DNA of 60,000 nucleotides from Adiantum capillus-veneris (lineage: Eukaryota; Streptophyta; Polypodiopsida; Polypodiales; Pteridaceae), in assembly GCA_014529385.2 (NCBI GenBank), contig CM043958.1, positions 83,167,025 to 83,227,024 of the forward strand. Reading direction: 5' to 3'. This document shows, piece by piece, positions 33,913 through 46,638 of this stretch; within the stretch, counting starts at the first letter, position 1; every line of letters begins with the position of its first letter. The position numbers and the translations under genes were made by a program. The notes beneath the pieces are model-generated. The model made no database searches, was not told the DNA's origin, and was given only the letters and a program-made list of their open reading frames with translations.

Positions 33913-36373
33913 TGATAACCGGAAATGACAGGCCATATGGGGTGGCCTCTACACCACACATAGCTTGAACATCCCCAAGCATCATCTCAAGGTAGGAGTA
34001 TCCCTATAACTAGATAGGGGCACCACCTAGCATAAGTGCGGCTAGGACACAGACATAGATGACCTAGGGTAGCAAAAGTGAGATGCCCTCTAGGTAACCA
34101 ACATGAAATGGTGATACAGCAAATGTCCACATGTAGAAAATGCCTAGTCAATAGTTAGGAATGTGTGTACGAGAGAGGTATGTGACGAGGTCGGAATGGA
34201 GCATACTGACTGAATGGAGAGGCCGCACGTGATGTAGCACAAGCAGAGGGATATACAAGAGATAAAACGTCCCACGAATGTGGGAAAACAAAGCTAAGGA
34301 GAATAGAGAATGGACCCAAAGATCAAGAAAACATTGCACATTTTTATTGGTGATGATGATACTTACAAACGGTGGTCTTGATTGTTACAAACGTGGCTCT
34401 TGGCACTTTGGGATGTATGATGGAATGCAAGCACCATATGGTGCATAGCAAAGTTTGGAGTTAGCAGGAGGTTAGCACGTTAGTGGGAGGTTAGTTGAGG
34501 GGAAAACATCAAGACGATGCAGCCACCGATGACGTAAATCACCATTATCAAGAGTGGCCTGGGGTAGCATGGTGTCGATGCATTCAATCCTAGCATGCTC
34601 ATGTTGCCTTGCAGGGAGTAGTGACTGCCTTATGTGCATGGAGTGGTCATGACTAGTAACTCGACCATGATGTGGTGGAGAATGGAGAAAATGGTGATGT
34701 TGCCAATGCTAAAATGCCCATGATTGCAACAAAACATGATTCCATGAGCTCCGTGGCTTGTGAGGTGCGTTATGTGCTTAGTGGTGCTAAAAATGTAGAA
34801 TGCATGGAGCTAATGTGTTCTCCTTCACTTGTGCCTGGTTTGTGCTTAGCAAAAGACTCTTTATACAGGTTTGAGAGGTGTTCCTTACCTAATGGTCCTT
34901 GCAAATATCCAGTGGTCATTGTAGAAAGTCTAGATGCCTTTCTAGTAAGAGAGATAGAGAGGGAGAGAAGGTAGAGATAGAGAGAGAGGAAAGAGTGGGG
35001 TGGGGAGAGGTTTTATTTTACAATTCACTAGCCACTAGCTAGGTTATTAGGGAAGAGTGGAGTTCGAGGCATTTACAAGGGTTTTGTTGATGGTTCAGGT
35101 GGCCAGTTGAGGTTTAATGCTGCCAAAACTGTACTTTGTTGTGTGAAGCCAAAATGCTATGTGTCACTTCCTTTCGGTGCCGGCTGGGGCATGCCTTCGG
35201 TGCCTTTTCTTGTTTTGGTGCTGGTTCCTTGTGCTTTTGGTGTTTCTCCTTCGTCAATGTCGAGTTCTTCTTGCTTTTTTCTTTTTCCTTGTGAGTGCAT
35301 ATGACGTGCATGTGATTGTTCTAGTATGTGCGTGCGTGTATACGTGTTCGTGTATGTATATGTGAGTGTACGCATATGCGTTTGAGTGTGTGCGAATGCA
35401 TTAGGTGTGTGTGCTCGATATATGTGAGTGTGTGTTTGTTTTGTGAATGTGTGCGCGCATGTATATGGTTGTGGGTGTGTCTGTGTGTGTGTGTGTGTGG
35501 GAAAATGAGAGAGAGGGAGTAATAATATATATATATATCTATATATATATATATAATTTTGTTTTATTTTTTTACGCTGCTTGATGCATAGGGAAATAGA
35601 GAGAGAGAACGAGATTGAGAGAGGGAGAGAACGCGGGCACTAGAGAGAGGGGGGGGGGGTGAAGAGTGCGTGTGTGTGTGTGTGAATAGGAGAGGGATGT
35701 GTGTGTATTATGGGAGAGAGAGAGAGAGAGATGCCATGTGCTGCGATGCTGTGCCTATGGGCTTGACGAGGGGAGAGAGAGGTAGAGAGGGTGGGAGCAC
35801 GATGGGGTGAGAGGGAGAAGGTGAGGAATGTGGTGTGTGGGTGTGGATGAGAGAGCGAGAGAGAGATTTTGTACTACGTCTTTGGGCCATTCACACAGAG
35901 AGCGGGAGAGTGTAAAAACGAGAGAGGGAGAGAGAGAGAGAGAGACTAGGGAGAGAGAGCTTGGAAGAGTGGTGGCCCGCGAGTAGGATAAAGACAAGGG
36001 GGATAAAGGGAGGGGAGAGTGAGGTCGAGGGGGTGTGGACGAGAGGGAAGAGGTAAGAGAGAGAAAAGATTTGAGCTAATATGAATAAAGGAAGGGAGAG
36101 AGAGAGACTTTTGTAACGCATGGCGGACTGCTGAGGGGAGAGAGAGATATTTATGCACCCTGCGGGATTTGGTGGAAGAGAGAGAAGGAAAATAAAAGAT
36201 GAGAGGGAAAGTGTGTGCCAAAAGGAGGTTAACGACCTACCTCATGTGCACGAGTTGTTGTTTTTACCTCCGGCTCCCTGAATGCGTTAATTTTTATGAT
36301 TTTGATCTCGAAAACTCAGCCGAATTCAGTTTCTTTAGCCGTCCTAGAGGGCGGTGCGACTAAACCGGTATCA
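33913..36373 (-). repeat. 5' LTR of the nested Tat-like element
   Basis: On the minus strand it runs from TGATACCGG at 36373 to TTATCA at 33913 and matches 25051-27654. Simple-repeat runs (35310-36080) are shorter than in the other LTR, and (AT)n occurs where the other copy has (AAT)n. Confidence 0.9.
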
Positions 36374-36683
36374 CTCTCTTGGCCTATAAAAGGAGGCCTC
36401 CTCTTTTGTAAATGGACACCATACACTACTCATGCACACACACACAATCCCATATGCACACTATCCCATACACACACCTACACATACACACCCTTGTGCT
36501 ACATGCTAGTAGCATGAACCCTAATCACATAATTACAACACCATCACCATCACCATCACCATGCACAAAATGAGCACCATCTCCACACACTTGTAAAGAA
36601 GGATTGAGGGCAGGATTTCAAGAAGAAGAGTGCATAGTCTTGGTGTAGAGGCCATCGGGTCTGTTTTCCACTTCCACCTCTCA
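36374..36683 (+). repeat. 5' LTR of outer Tat-like element, R-U5 part
   Basis: It continues the LTR cut at 25050 and matches 46403-46638. It has the TATA box CTATAAAAGG (36384-36393) embedded in a near-palindrome (AAAGGAGGCCTCCT), (AC)n runs and an (ATC/CAC)n stretch near 36540-36565. It ends CTCTCA at 36683, directly before the PBS. The last about 45 bp are absent from the 3' LTR. Confidence 0.8.
36385..36391 (+). promoter_or_regulatory. TATA box of outer Tat-like element LTR
   Basis: TATAAAA, conserved in the 3' LTR at about 46412-46418. In the 5' LTR the nested element ends only 11 bp upstream, so the upstream promoter region has been replaced by the end of another LTR. Confidence 0.7.
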
Positions 36684-36685
36684 TT

Positions 36686-36702
36686 TGGTGCCCCCATGGA
36701 GG
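36686..36702 (+). other. Primer-binding site-like sequence
   Basis: TGGTGCCCCCATGGAGG lies three bases after the LTR end. It resembles the nested element's TGGCGCCCCCACCGAG, with a CG to TG change in the first part, so it is probably a decayed site of the same type. Confidence 0.6.
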
Positions 36703-37740
36703 AGGGCTTTGCAAAGACTTTCAGTCAACAAAGAGTAGCAATGTATGCCATCAATCATGGATGAGTGGCTACAAGATTTTCAAATTGGAGGACTGAAGAA
36801 GAGGAGACTGTAGAAGCACTCAAGGCCTTCATTGAAGTGCTACTTCCAGGTTGTAGCATCATTGATATCTAAGAGGTAAGCTCCCCATCTCACATTGCTC
36901 ATGCTAATCACAAATCAAGAGCATCAAGAGGGAGGGCTATGAAATATCATCATTGTTGTCAGTCAAAGCATTCTGTCAATGAGTGCCGATAGAGGAGGTG
37001 AAGAAAGAACGATGAGTTTTGCTTTTGAGAACCGCATAAACATTCTCACATCAGTCAAATTTTGTGTAGCACCAAGTGTTTTCTCTCCAACGGTCAGAGA
37101 AGAGTCGTTATCTACATCAACCACAAAGTCCAAGCCACAAAGCCTAAAGAATTTGGTGGAAGCAAGTGGGCCTACACTCTCTCTAGGCCTAGAGAGTTCA
37201 AGTCAAGTACGACCACCCAAGCATCATTGCTGCATGCAAAATGGAAATCCGATTGAGGTAGACTCTTCTCACCCAGTCTGTTTTGAGCCCAATATGGAGG
37301 ATTATGTGGACTTCAACAAGAGGTATAGGCCTGTGGTGAAGGTGTCACCTTGTCAACAATTAAGGTATGCAACTTTGGTGGTCAAAGCCTTTCCCTACAC
37401 CCAACATGGATAACAACAATAGGCCAGAAGTCTTTCCTTTCCGTTTCTTGCAACACATGCATGTAAACGTGTACATTGATAGAAAAATATTCTACCATCA
37501 AAGTATTGTTTTCCTATTCAAAACAGAGATGCTTGATGAAATCCTTAGATCCCAACGTCCCATCATCTTACCCATTCTTGATTACTACCACTCTTTTGAT
37601 GTAAGCATCTTTATTCTATTCTAGCCTTGTGCTCTTCTTAGCTCCTACTCAAGTTTCCACCCATGTATAAACCTTTATGAATCACTAAGTCATTCCAAAA
37701 AAAGAAAAGTTTGAAATTGTCTTCTCATTGATTTACTATC
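36703..37740 (+). other. Leader with decayed upstream ORF (zinc-knuckle-like)
   Basis: A frame near 36930-36975 reads YHHCCQSKHSVNEC, a CX2CX4HX4C knuckle with the first Cys changed to Tyr. One frame over, 36979-37413 is a 144-aa ORF (MSADRGGEERTM...) with SSHPVCFEPNMEDYVDF. Ogre/Tat elements often have an extra ORF before gag, so these may be its remains. No homology to gag at 37741 is evident. Confidence 0.4.
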
Positions 37741-38738
37741 ATGGCAAGTATTTCTTTTCCCATGTTTAGTGGAAAGAAGGGAGAAGATTTCACCATAGTT
37801 TTTTTGGATAACTTTGACATCACTTGTGTGGTTTCCAACAAGGATGATGATGCCTCACGACTACAAATCTTTCCTTTACTAATTAAAGTAGAGGCCAAGT
37901 CTTGGTACAACACTTTGTCCCAAGCTATAAAGGATGCATGGGACTTACTACATGCTGTCTTTGTGAAGAGGTTTGGTGAAGGCACAACCTCAGAAAAGTT
38001 ATGGCAGCTACTAATAGAGTTAAAGCAACGAGGTTTGCTAGAGTATGCCACTTATAAATCCAATTTTGTGGATTTGTGGGAGTGATGGGATGCCTCAATG
38101 GAAGAAGTTGAAGGAGCACCTAATTTCTTGAAGAAAGACCGTTTCATTGATGGCTTGTGGTTGCCCCTTAAAGAGAAGCTCCGGGGGAGATTCCCAGCAA
38201 CGTATGAGTTGACAGTGAAAGTAGACCACCTTAAAGTCAAGAAGCTGCACATGCAAGAAAGAGTCAACCAGTTAGAGGAATCAAGCTCACTCTGACTAAC
38301 CTCAGTGACTGCAATAACTATTCAGAGAACCCAACCATAAGAGGCATCAAAAGAGTAGCAAGACCTATTAAGCCGCATCACTACTCAGCTTGAGAATCTA
38401 TCTGTGCATTTGGTGCAACAAGGGCATGCACACAACCACAACCAAGGACAAGGGAGAGGAAAACAAAGGCAAAACCAAGAATACCACTGCTACAATTGCG
38501 GGGAGGATGTCCATGGCATGTATTACTGCCCACACCCAAGGAGGAAGAATTTCAACAGAGGAGCCAGAAAAAACCAGGTTTCACCACCGAGAGCAAGACC
38601 ACCACCACCGACGGCACCACAACAAGCACCATATGTGCATATCCTACAACCACCCATTCAACCACAACCATCAGCACCACCACAACCTCTCATTGCACCC
38701 TTACCTCCACCACCAATCAAAAACCAGGCAGTAAGTGT
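37741..38738 (+). pseudogene. gag: gag of outer Tat-like element
   Basis: ATG at 37741 starts MASISFPMFSGKKGEDF. The core continues SWYNTLSQAIKDAWDLL and YATYKSNFVDLWE to a TGA at 38083, then resumes in frame (GAPNFLKKDRFIDGLW) to 38295. The C-terminal part (38404-38738) carries HNHNQGQGRGKQRQ, a complete knuckle CYNCGEDVHGMYYC and a Pro-rich tail. It aligns along its length with the nested element's gag. The following linker is cut at 38738 by a probable solo LTR. Confidence 0.85.
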
Positions 38739-41283
38739 TGGGGCGGTCTAGGACGGGCAACAAGAAGAGTGGCCTCTAGCCAACCTTCATGGCTCTCGTG
38801 CTGCTCAATGAAGCTAGGGCACAACACAAACACAAAGAAGCAAAATTCCTAGCCAAACCCAACTTCAAAAGGGCACCACCTATTTATGGATGCGAACTAG
38901 GATGCAAGAGAGTTTCCTTAGACTTAAGGGAGACACGCAAAACACACAAACACGCAACAATTTTCTATAGAAGGAGGAGAGAAGGAGCCATTGAGAGAAC
39001 GGAGACAGATGGAGAGTGAGGTTTCTCAAACAATTGTCTTGCAATTCAAGAGGTGAAAGAACACCTTGCTACACTGTCAAAGAGCCTGCATGGAGACTAC
39101 ACCAACACGTGCTCAACACTTTGCCAACACACACGTCGTCTTAGGTTGCGAGAGACCTCTCACCACTCAAACCTCTTACAATCAACTAGTATTAGGCAAT
39201 AAAAATCAACCAAAACACTTAATCTCACAAGCTCAACTGAGAAATTGCAGAATACACATCACCTCAAATCTTTGACCGGCATTGCACAACCGGATGGAAT
39301 ATGAATTGGAGACAAAATCACGCCTTTGGAGCACCAAGACCTCAAATTTATTGATGATTGTAAGGATAGGTACAATGGTGGCTTTAGATGTGAAACTCTC
39401 ACACTCTCTCACTTAAAAAATGTAGCATCAATGCTATAGTGCACTAAAGTGTCAATCTCACACTATAGTGTCTACAATTAAGTCTCTCCTCACACCTCTA
39501 GTGCTAGAATGCTATCTATGTGTATTTACAATGAAGGGAAGGGGTCTATTTATAGGTTGGGGATCACTTATTTGGATTATGGCTAATTTGAATTACACGC
39601 TAAAAATTGAGCTTAGCGTTTTTTGCATTTTCAAAATGGAGTGGGCCTTTCTTATCTCCTTGAATCACATGCATGTGGGCTTAAGAGAGAGAGCATTATT
39701 AATGATGGTGAATGAAAAGGAGAGGAAAAAAAAGAGGGAGAAAGAGAGTTCTACCACTACTTATCCTTACTTCCTTGAGGCGAGGTGCTTTTGTCATTAG
39801 GGTTAGTGTTAGTAGGTTAGTGATTATGGTTACAATGAGGTGCACACAAGGTGCATGATAATGGTAAAATACCTTAAGAAGGTATTGAAAATTAAGGGGA
39901 TAGATGGAATCGGAGAGGAAGTTCACCTAGTGACAGAGGTGGATGAAGCGTCAATCTGAGAGAGTCACGGTTGATGGTGACGTTGCATCGATTTGAAGAC
40001 TTCAAGGTCCTCTTGCTGAAAGTCCTTCATTTGCAGAGATAAGTCATATCCAATTTGCTTTTTTTTTTTGTAATTTTCCTGATGGTGAAGAGGGAATGTG
40101 AACATAGGAGTAGGTGTAGAGATATATGAGAGTATGTGTGTGTATCATGGAAGCTATGGTGAAGAGAGGGAATGAGGATGGTGATAAGAGTCATGGAATG
40201 TGTAGGGTTGGGTGTGGGAAAGAGAGGGAGGAGTGTGTATGCGTGAGTAGGGGTGAGAGAAAATAGGAAGACTTTTGGGTGTATGAGGTAGGAGTTTTGA
40301 AGTCAGCCATAAAATTTATGTAAAATCGCCCTTGACTCCAAAAATTCTGAAAAAAATATGAAAAATACTTCAAATTACGAGCTATATTTTCTCCTTTGAA
40401 CATATCCTCAGATTCGGAGCAGAAGAGGGCGTCAAAATTTGAGCAAAAATTTGTCCCTGCAGCACCTCTTAAGGCTTGAAGTGGGTCACTATTAGATTCT
40501 TTTTTCTTTGTAGCTTCCAAGTGAGCCCTCCATACATTAACCATGACCTAATTTTTCCAAGGAGATTTCACACATGTATGGTATAGGATAAGTATCAAAT
40601 ATGATATATATTTGTGGGTCAAGAAGGTAGGTTAGCTAGTCATGGATCCTATGAAGAAATGGACACATAGGATGCATAGTGGCAACTAAAAATATATATG
40701 TGAAAAAATAAAAGGACTAAAATCATGAGGGAAGGGACCCTCAATTATTCTCTAGTTTGAGTGATTTATGGAATTTTTAAATGAAGATGAAACCTATGTA
40801 CTTGTGAATATTTATCTAGGAGGAATGGAAAAATATGACGGAGCCGATAAGGTGATTGGTGAATTTTACAGTGAAGTCACACAAAGTTTTTTCAAGGTTT
40901 GTGTGAGTAGAGCTTAAGGGATAGAATGATAGTAAAATATGTATAAGGAATGACACGCAATGGAAGCTAGCATACTTAGGCCTGATAACGCACCCGTGGG
41001 AATATATATTTACATAAATACAAAAAAAAACCCTTTATACTTAGGTCCTTTATTTGATGGATAATATTTACATGTAAAGAGGACCGTAATATTATAAATT
41101 CATTTTTTTGTCTCCTAGCCCAATGAATCGCTCAATGATTTAGTAAAAAAAAATGTGATAAAAACCCTAATCGCAGACACACTATTTACAATAAAAAAGC
41201 GAGCCTAGTCATTGTGCTAGGGTGTTTTTGCGGGGTGAAGTGGCTTCTTAAAATATTTTATGAGATCCAAAAAACGGCTATCA
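38739..41283 (-). mobile_element. Probable solo LTR between gag and protease
   Basis: 2.5 kb of unrelated sequence separates gag from the protease linker. It starts TGGGGCGG and ends GCTATCA. Copies of GTGT (AGTGT if the terminal A is target) lie at 38735-38738 and 41284-41287. On the minus strand it starts TGATAGCCGTTTTTT, like the LTR starts of the Tat elements here (TGATACC, TGAGGGCCGTTTTT). A TATA-like CTATAAATAG occurs on the minus strand near 39547-39556. No internal domains are recognisable. A complete partner LTR is not in the window, so the call rests on ends and context. Confidence 0.5.
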
Positions 41284-41974
41284 GTGTCATCAATCTTGAA
41301 GGTAAGGGAAAGGAGAAAGTGGAGGAGGATATCAAGGGAGTGGCAAAAGGTAAGACCAAGTTTAAAGCAGTAGATGCCATGGGGGTAAAGCACGCTAGGC
41401 ATGGTGAATCTTCCCAAAAAGAAGAAAAGATGAAAACTAAAGGGGGATCTAGCAAAAAACCATCCAAGTCACGACGTAAAATTGACATTGTAGATTTCTC
41501 TTTGGGTAAATATTCTAAACCATATGATTTGGTTCAAGATGTTTCTGTGCAGGGCCCAAAAATCAGTTGGCCCCAGTTACTCCACCTAGCACTTAGGGTG
41601 AGGAGACAATGGACAAAGATGGTTAGCATGAGACAACCAAAGCCAAAGATAGCTAGGGCTATCTCTGGGAGGAATCTAAATGAAATACTACTAGTGATGG
41701 ATGCTCACATTAAAGGGCATCACATCTCCAATATCTATATCGATGGTGGCGCACAAATATGCACCATGAGTGAAAAATTGATGCACCATTTGGGTTTAGA
41801 GGTGAGTAGGCTGGCACCGTGCTGAGCCAAAATGGAAAATAATGTAAAAGTTTAATGTGTTGGTGTTATAATTGTAGTTAGGATAAAAGCGTTCAACACA
41901 GAGGTAGAAGTGGACATTTTTGTCATGCCACACAAAGGGGGGGTTATCCTATCATTCTAGGGAGGCCTTGGTTT
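41284..41974 (+). pseudogene. Protease and linker of outer Tat-like element
   Basis: A Lys-rich linker (EGKGKEKVEED...) is followed by RRKIDIVDFSLGKYSKPYD, then the protease box NIYIDGGAQICTMSE near 41735-41780 and EVSRLAPC. A TGA at 41823 breaks it. The rest of the fold (AFNTEVEVDIFVMP) continues to about 41930, and the final ILGRPW block is in a shifted frame around 41950-41970. It shares the DGGAQ box with the nested element. Confidence 0.8.
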
Positions 41975-43155
41975 ATGGCTATGAGAGCTAAGCAGGATTG
42001 GGACACCGGCATAATCCAGATGAAGGATGCCAAAGGGAAGCCAATACTTTATGACATGAAGATAGGTTGGCAATGCGACATGGATCTAGAAACCTATAGG
42101 GATGAGTTTTCTAGTAGTGACTCTTCAACCACTTCAGAGGAGGAGTCAACAATAACTGAAGAAAGCACCAATAGCATTGAGGTGATGGGGGTCATTCTCA
42201 AGGACCCTAAGAGGATGGATCAACCTTATGCCTCATCATTAAACCAAGGGGAAACACCAGGTATACAACCTCTGGTAGAAGCAAGTAAGCTACATCAAAT
42301 GCTCTCTAGTGAGTTGTGTGGGAAGGAGTGTGAAGATTATATTTTGATGCTAAGTAATTTTATCACATTGTTCATTGGTGAATATGATAAAATCACTGGC
42401 ATCACATTAGTTCAACATCACATTAAGCTCAAAGAGGGACATAAACATGTAGTGCAGAAGCTCAGACGGCTAGGAGTAACTCAACAAGACGCCTTGCTCA
42501 AAGAGGTAAGGAAACTCCTAGAAGCAAGTTTCATCTATCCTGTTGAAGACTCAGAGTGGGTTTCTCCAGTGGTAGTCACACCAAAGAAGAACAGTAAGTG
42601 AAGGGTTTGTGTTGATTACAAGCCCCTTAATGCAGGCACAAAGAGAAACCATTTTCCTCTTCCTTTTCAAGATAAAATTCTCAATGAGGTAGCAGGACAT
42701 GAGTGCTACATGGTATGTGATGGCTACTCTGGCTACTTCCAAATTAGCATCATTGAAGAAGACAAAAGAAGACAACCTTCATCACACCATGGGGTTGTTT
42801 TGCTTACAGAGTTATGCCTTTTGGTTTCACTAATGCTCCGGCCACTTTTCAGTGCTATGTGACATTTGTTTTTTAGCCATTCTTTGGAAAATCACTCCGT
42901 GTTTTTATTGATGACTTTTGTATCTATAGCTCCCACTCTCTTCATTTGGAGAAAGTTTATGAAGGTCTAGCTAGGCTGCAAGCTTTGGGTGGCCAGCTCA
43001 ATGTGGAGAAATGCCACATTGGTGAAAGCAAGTTACTTTTCTTGGCCATGTGATCTTTGCCAAGGGCATTGAAGCTCACCCAATCAAGGTTCAAGCCTTG
43101 GTGGCTTTGACCTCTCCCACCACAACAAAGCAGTTGGTCTCTTTTCTTCAAAAAG
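41975..43155 (+). pseudogene. Reverse transcriptase of outer Tat-like element
   Basis: 41975-42601 is an open stretch with an acidic leader (SSSDSSTTSEEESTITEES), KITGITLVQHHIKLKEGHK, and the RT start WVSPVVVTPKKNSK ending in a TGA where Trp is expected (42599). Then, over several frames: [44 protein letters not shown] and the catalytic FIDDFCIYS near 42910. The region to 43155 holds the thumb (KALVALTSPTTTKQLV). At least two shifts and two stops are visible. Confidence 0.82.
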
Positions 43156-44520
43156 GTGAGGTATTTGAGTAGGTTCACTTACCTACTCTCTCAAGTGGTT
43201 CTCCCTTTACAACAAGTTACCCATCAAGAGATCTTCACTTGGAGTGAAGAAAATGAACAACAATTCAATGAGGTAAAACAAATTCTAGCCTCACTTTCCA
43301 CCATTGCACCTCCAAAGTGGGACGAGCCATTTTATGTAAACCCTAGTGTGGGCAATGACACACTTGGGATGGTATTGATGCAAAAGGATCCTCAAACTTC
43401 TTTCATGCGTCCTATCTACTTCTCTAGTTGCATGATGACTCCATCAGAAAAGGGATACACGACAGTGGATCACATGGTGCTTGCATTAACATTTTCTACC
43501 ACCAAATTTTGCTCTTATTTATTGTCTAGACCATTCATACTCTTAACAATGGAAGAAGTATTTCCTTATGTAATGCATCACATGGATGTTTCTTCTAGGA
43601 TTTCCAAATGGCTCACAAGGTCACAAGAGTTTGACTACACAATGCAAGTGGAGAGCTCCACAAGAGCTAGTCTAGGAAGCATTCTCACTCATCGCCACTA
43701 TGAAAAGAAGCTGAAGATCAAGAAAAGTGACAAAGAAGTAACACCTGTGTTGGAAGTCCCTAAGATAGAGAGGACTCACTCTCTTTTCTTTGATGGAGCC
43801 TATAAGAGGAAAGTGGAAAAAACTGCAACGGGTGTTGTCATCTTCAACGAACAAAACAAAAAGGTATTCTCCATTGGGCGTCTCTTGGATTCCCACTCCA
43901 ACAATGAAGCAAAATATGCAACCTTAACTCATGGGTTAGAGTGGTGTGTGACACAAGGTATTCAACGGTTAAATGTATTTGGTGATACCATGCTTTTAAT
44001 AAAAGAAATACAAGGAACTTGGGCTTGTGAAAATCATAGCTTGATAGGCCATTTGTGCAAAGTTAAGGAACTTTTAGGGAATTTTCAAGTTGTACAATTA
44101 CATCATGTCCCTCATGAAAAAAATCAAGAAGCAGATGCTCTAGCTAGGGAGAAGCTACAAGATGTTCTAATGGTGGGTGCTATCAAGTTGAGTCTACCTC
44201 TCTTCCAAGGTAGAGATGCTATGCCTAACATCATGAGTTTCTTGGACACAGGAGTGTGTCCTAAAGATCTTACTAAGGGCCAAAAGCAGTGGCTTGTGTG
44301 CAAGGCAACAAAATACTTCCTTACCAATGACAACCTCTATTGCAAGGGTAAGGATCAAATTCTTAGGTGTGTACCTCTCTCTAGGGAGATCACAAAAATA
44401 ATTTCAAGTTGCCATGATGGTGTTTGTGGAGGGCACTTTGCACTTGACATCACCAGTAGGAAGGTTCTACAAGTCAGGTTTGTGTGGCCTAGTTTACAAA
44501 GAGATGTGCATCACTGGTGA
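43156..44520 (+). pseudogene. Dual RNase H and integrase zinc finger, outer Tat-like element
   Basis: A 454-aa open frame. It starts in the RT connection (RYLSRFTYLLSQ). RNase H spans about residues 60-170 (NDTLGMVLMQKD, YTTVDHMVLAL, FILLTMEE). After a basic linker a second, complete RNase H occurs at about residues 205-335: HSLFFDGAYKRK, DSHSNNEAKYATL, VFGDTMLLIKEI, then VPHEKNQEADALAR. The integrase zinc finger begins near residue 410 (CHDGVCGGHFALDITSRK) and ends with a stop where Cys-containing sequence should continue. This is the best-preserved reading of the dual RNase H that marks the Tat lineage. Confidence 0.88.
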
Positions 44521-45550
44521 AAACATGCAAAGAGTGTTAGAAGGCTGGTGATAGGAGGCTCACATATGAGCCACAAACTCCTATAATCTCATATGCACCA
44601 TTTGAGAAATGGGGAATTGATTCCATTGGCCTTTGCCAAGGAACCAATCAGGTAAATTGTATATCATCATGAGTGTGGACTATATTACCAGGTGGACTAA
44701 AGCAGTTGCTACCACTCGGATTACAGGTCAGGAAGTGGCTAGGTTTGTATTTGAAAACATTTGTTGCCGTTTTGGCACTCCTCTTGAAATAATTTCTGAT
44801 ACGGACCAGATTTCAGAGGAGACCTGGTAGGAGAGCTGATGGAGAAGATGGGTATCTCACGACGACACTCAACTCCCTACTACCCACAATGCAACAGTTT
44901 GGTGGAAAAGGTAAATGGTACGATTTGCAAGATCATCACTAAACATGTAAACAATCACAAAAGTGATTGGGACAAGCATCTTATGGCTACACTTTGGGCT
45001 TATCACACTTCATTTTGCACATCCCTTGGGTGCACACCATATCACTTGGTGTACGGTAAGGAGGCCATTTTACCCATTGAAGGACAATTGGCTAGTCTCA
45101 GGGTGCTATCTAGGAAGATGGAATGCCCTAATTCTCATCTTCACAACCACATTCTTGATCTAGAGAGGCTTCAAATAGGCAGAGAAGATGCTATCAACTA
45201 TTATGCAACACACGTAGAGCAACGTCAACTTACCTTCAACAAGAGACTTAGGACAAAAGATCTTAAGAAAGGTATGTTTGTCCTAAGATACGATAACATG
45301 TTTGACACTAGGAAGGATAAAAAGATTTCACCTAGATAGGAGGGGCCATTTGTCATTAGAAAGCACTACATCAATGGCAGTTATCGATTGATGGATGCAG
45401 ATGGTAGGCTCCACAAAACACGTGTCAATGGATGAAGGTTGAAGTAGTACTTTTTGAGGTTTGATCAAGCACCTATGATGGAAATCCCTGAGGAGGGAGA
45501 CTCCTCCACCTCAATTGGAGAAGAATCAAGTACAGAGCTAGAGACATAAA
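44521..45550 (+). pseudogene. Integrase core and C-terminus, outer Tat-like element
   Basis: 44633-44830 reads MSVDYITRWTKAVATT and GTPLEIISDTD. 44839-45339 reads RHSTPYYPQCNSLVEKVNGT with the catalytic Glu in VEKVNG, SFCTSLGCTPYHLVYG and KRLRTKDLKKGMFVLRYDN. A short shift or deletion separates the two pieces. After a stop at 45337 the tail continues (GPFVIRKHYINGSYRLMD) to about 45550. No chromodomain is present. The PPT follows. Confidence 0.83.
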
Positions 45551-45564
45551 TGCCTCTAGCTTCC

Positions 45565-45577
45565 GAGAGAGAACTAA
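45565..45577 (+). other. Polypurine tract of outer Tat-like element
   Basis: GAGAGAGAACTAA directly before the 3' LTR start TGAGGGCC. The nested element has CTAA in the same place before TGATA. Confidence 0.6.
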
Positions 45578-46638
45578 TGAGGGCCGTTTTTTCAAATATT
45601 GCTCCACCTCTCTCTTGATATGCACTTGATACATGAAAATCACAAAAAAAACTATGTATTTATTTTGTACACGGCTATGGTTTTGACACATTTGGATCTT
45701 GGAATAAGGAGAGGTAGGAACAAACCCTATGAAAACAAAAAAAAATCATTGGATACTAATTCTACCTGCCGACAGTCACTACAGGTGAAGAGTAAAAGTC
45801 AATAGTGAAAGGGAGGAGAATTTTATGCATTGTTGAGTTGGAGTCAACAAAATATTATCAAATTCAAGTATAATTCACTTGTGGACACAAGGCTTCCACA
45901 TGAAGTCAAGAGAGGACCACCTGGAAGACTTTTGGAAAGGAAAATATGGACACATATTTTTGTGAGATTTTTTTTTTTCCATTCTGAATTGAAAAATGTT
46001 TTCAAGAGAAAAGTTGTAAATGTTGAGTTGATCTTTTGGCCCCTACTTTTTTTGTAATTTTTTGAGCTACGGTTTGGGAGGTATGGCTGAAATGGTGGAG
46101 CCTATCTGTCCACTTGGAAAGAAGTCATGGTTATCCAACTACACACACCAATTTCTTATAGGTTTCTTTCCATTAGTGCTGTATTTTCTCTTATTTTGTC
46201 AAGATTATCTCAAATATTATAAGGAAGCTCTTGGACTCAAGCTATGGAAGGTGGTATGGAGACAAAGCTCACCATGATGCAGGTGATTAGGAGGAAATTG
46301 GTCAATGAGCAGGGCACACAGAGCTCTCTCATTGGGGGAATGCCTCTAACCGAGTTTACTTTGTGATAACTCCTCTTGCTCATAATCTCTTTCCTAATCA
46401 CTCTCTTGGCCTATAAAAGGAGGTCTCCTCTTTTGTAAATGGACACTATACACTACACACACACACACACACACACACATGCACACTATCACATACACAC
46501 CCTTGTGTTGCTTGCTAGTAGCATAAACCCTAATCACATAATTACAGCATCATCACCATCACCATGCACAATATGAGCACCATATCTCCACACACTTGTA
46601 AAGAAGGATTGAGGGCAGGATTTCAAGAAGAAGAGTGA
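45578..46638 (+). repeat. 3' LTR of outer Tat-like element, end missing
   Basis: It matches 24237-25050 plus 36374-36638 and shows the uninterrupted target site TAATCACTCTCTTGG. It has the TATA box at about 46412 and an (AC)n run at about 46456-46480. It loses similarity after GAAGAAGAGTG at 46638, about 45 bp before the end defined by the 5' LTR and PBS. Confidence 0.85.
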
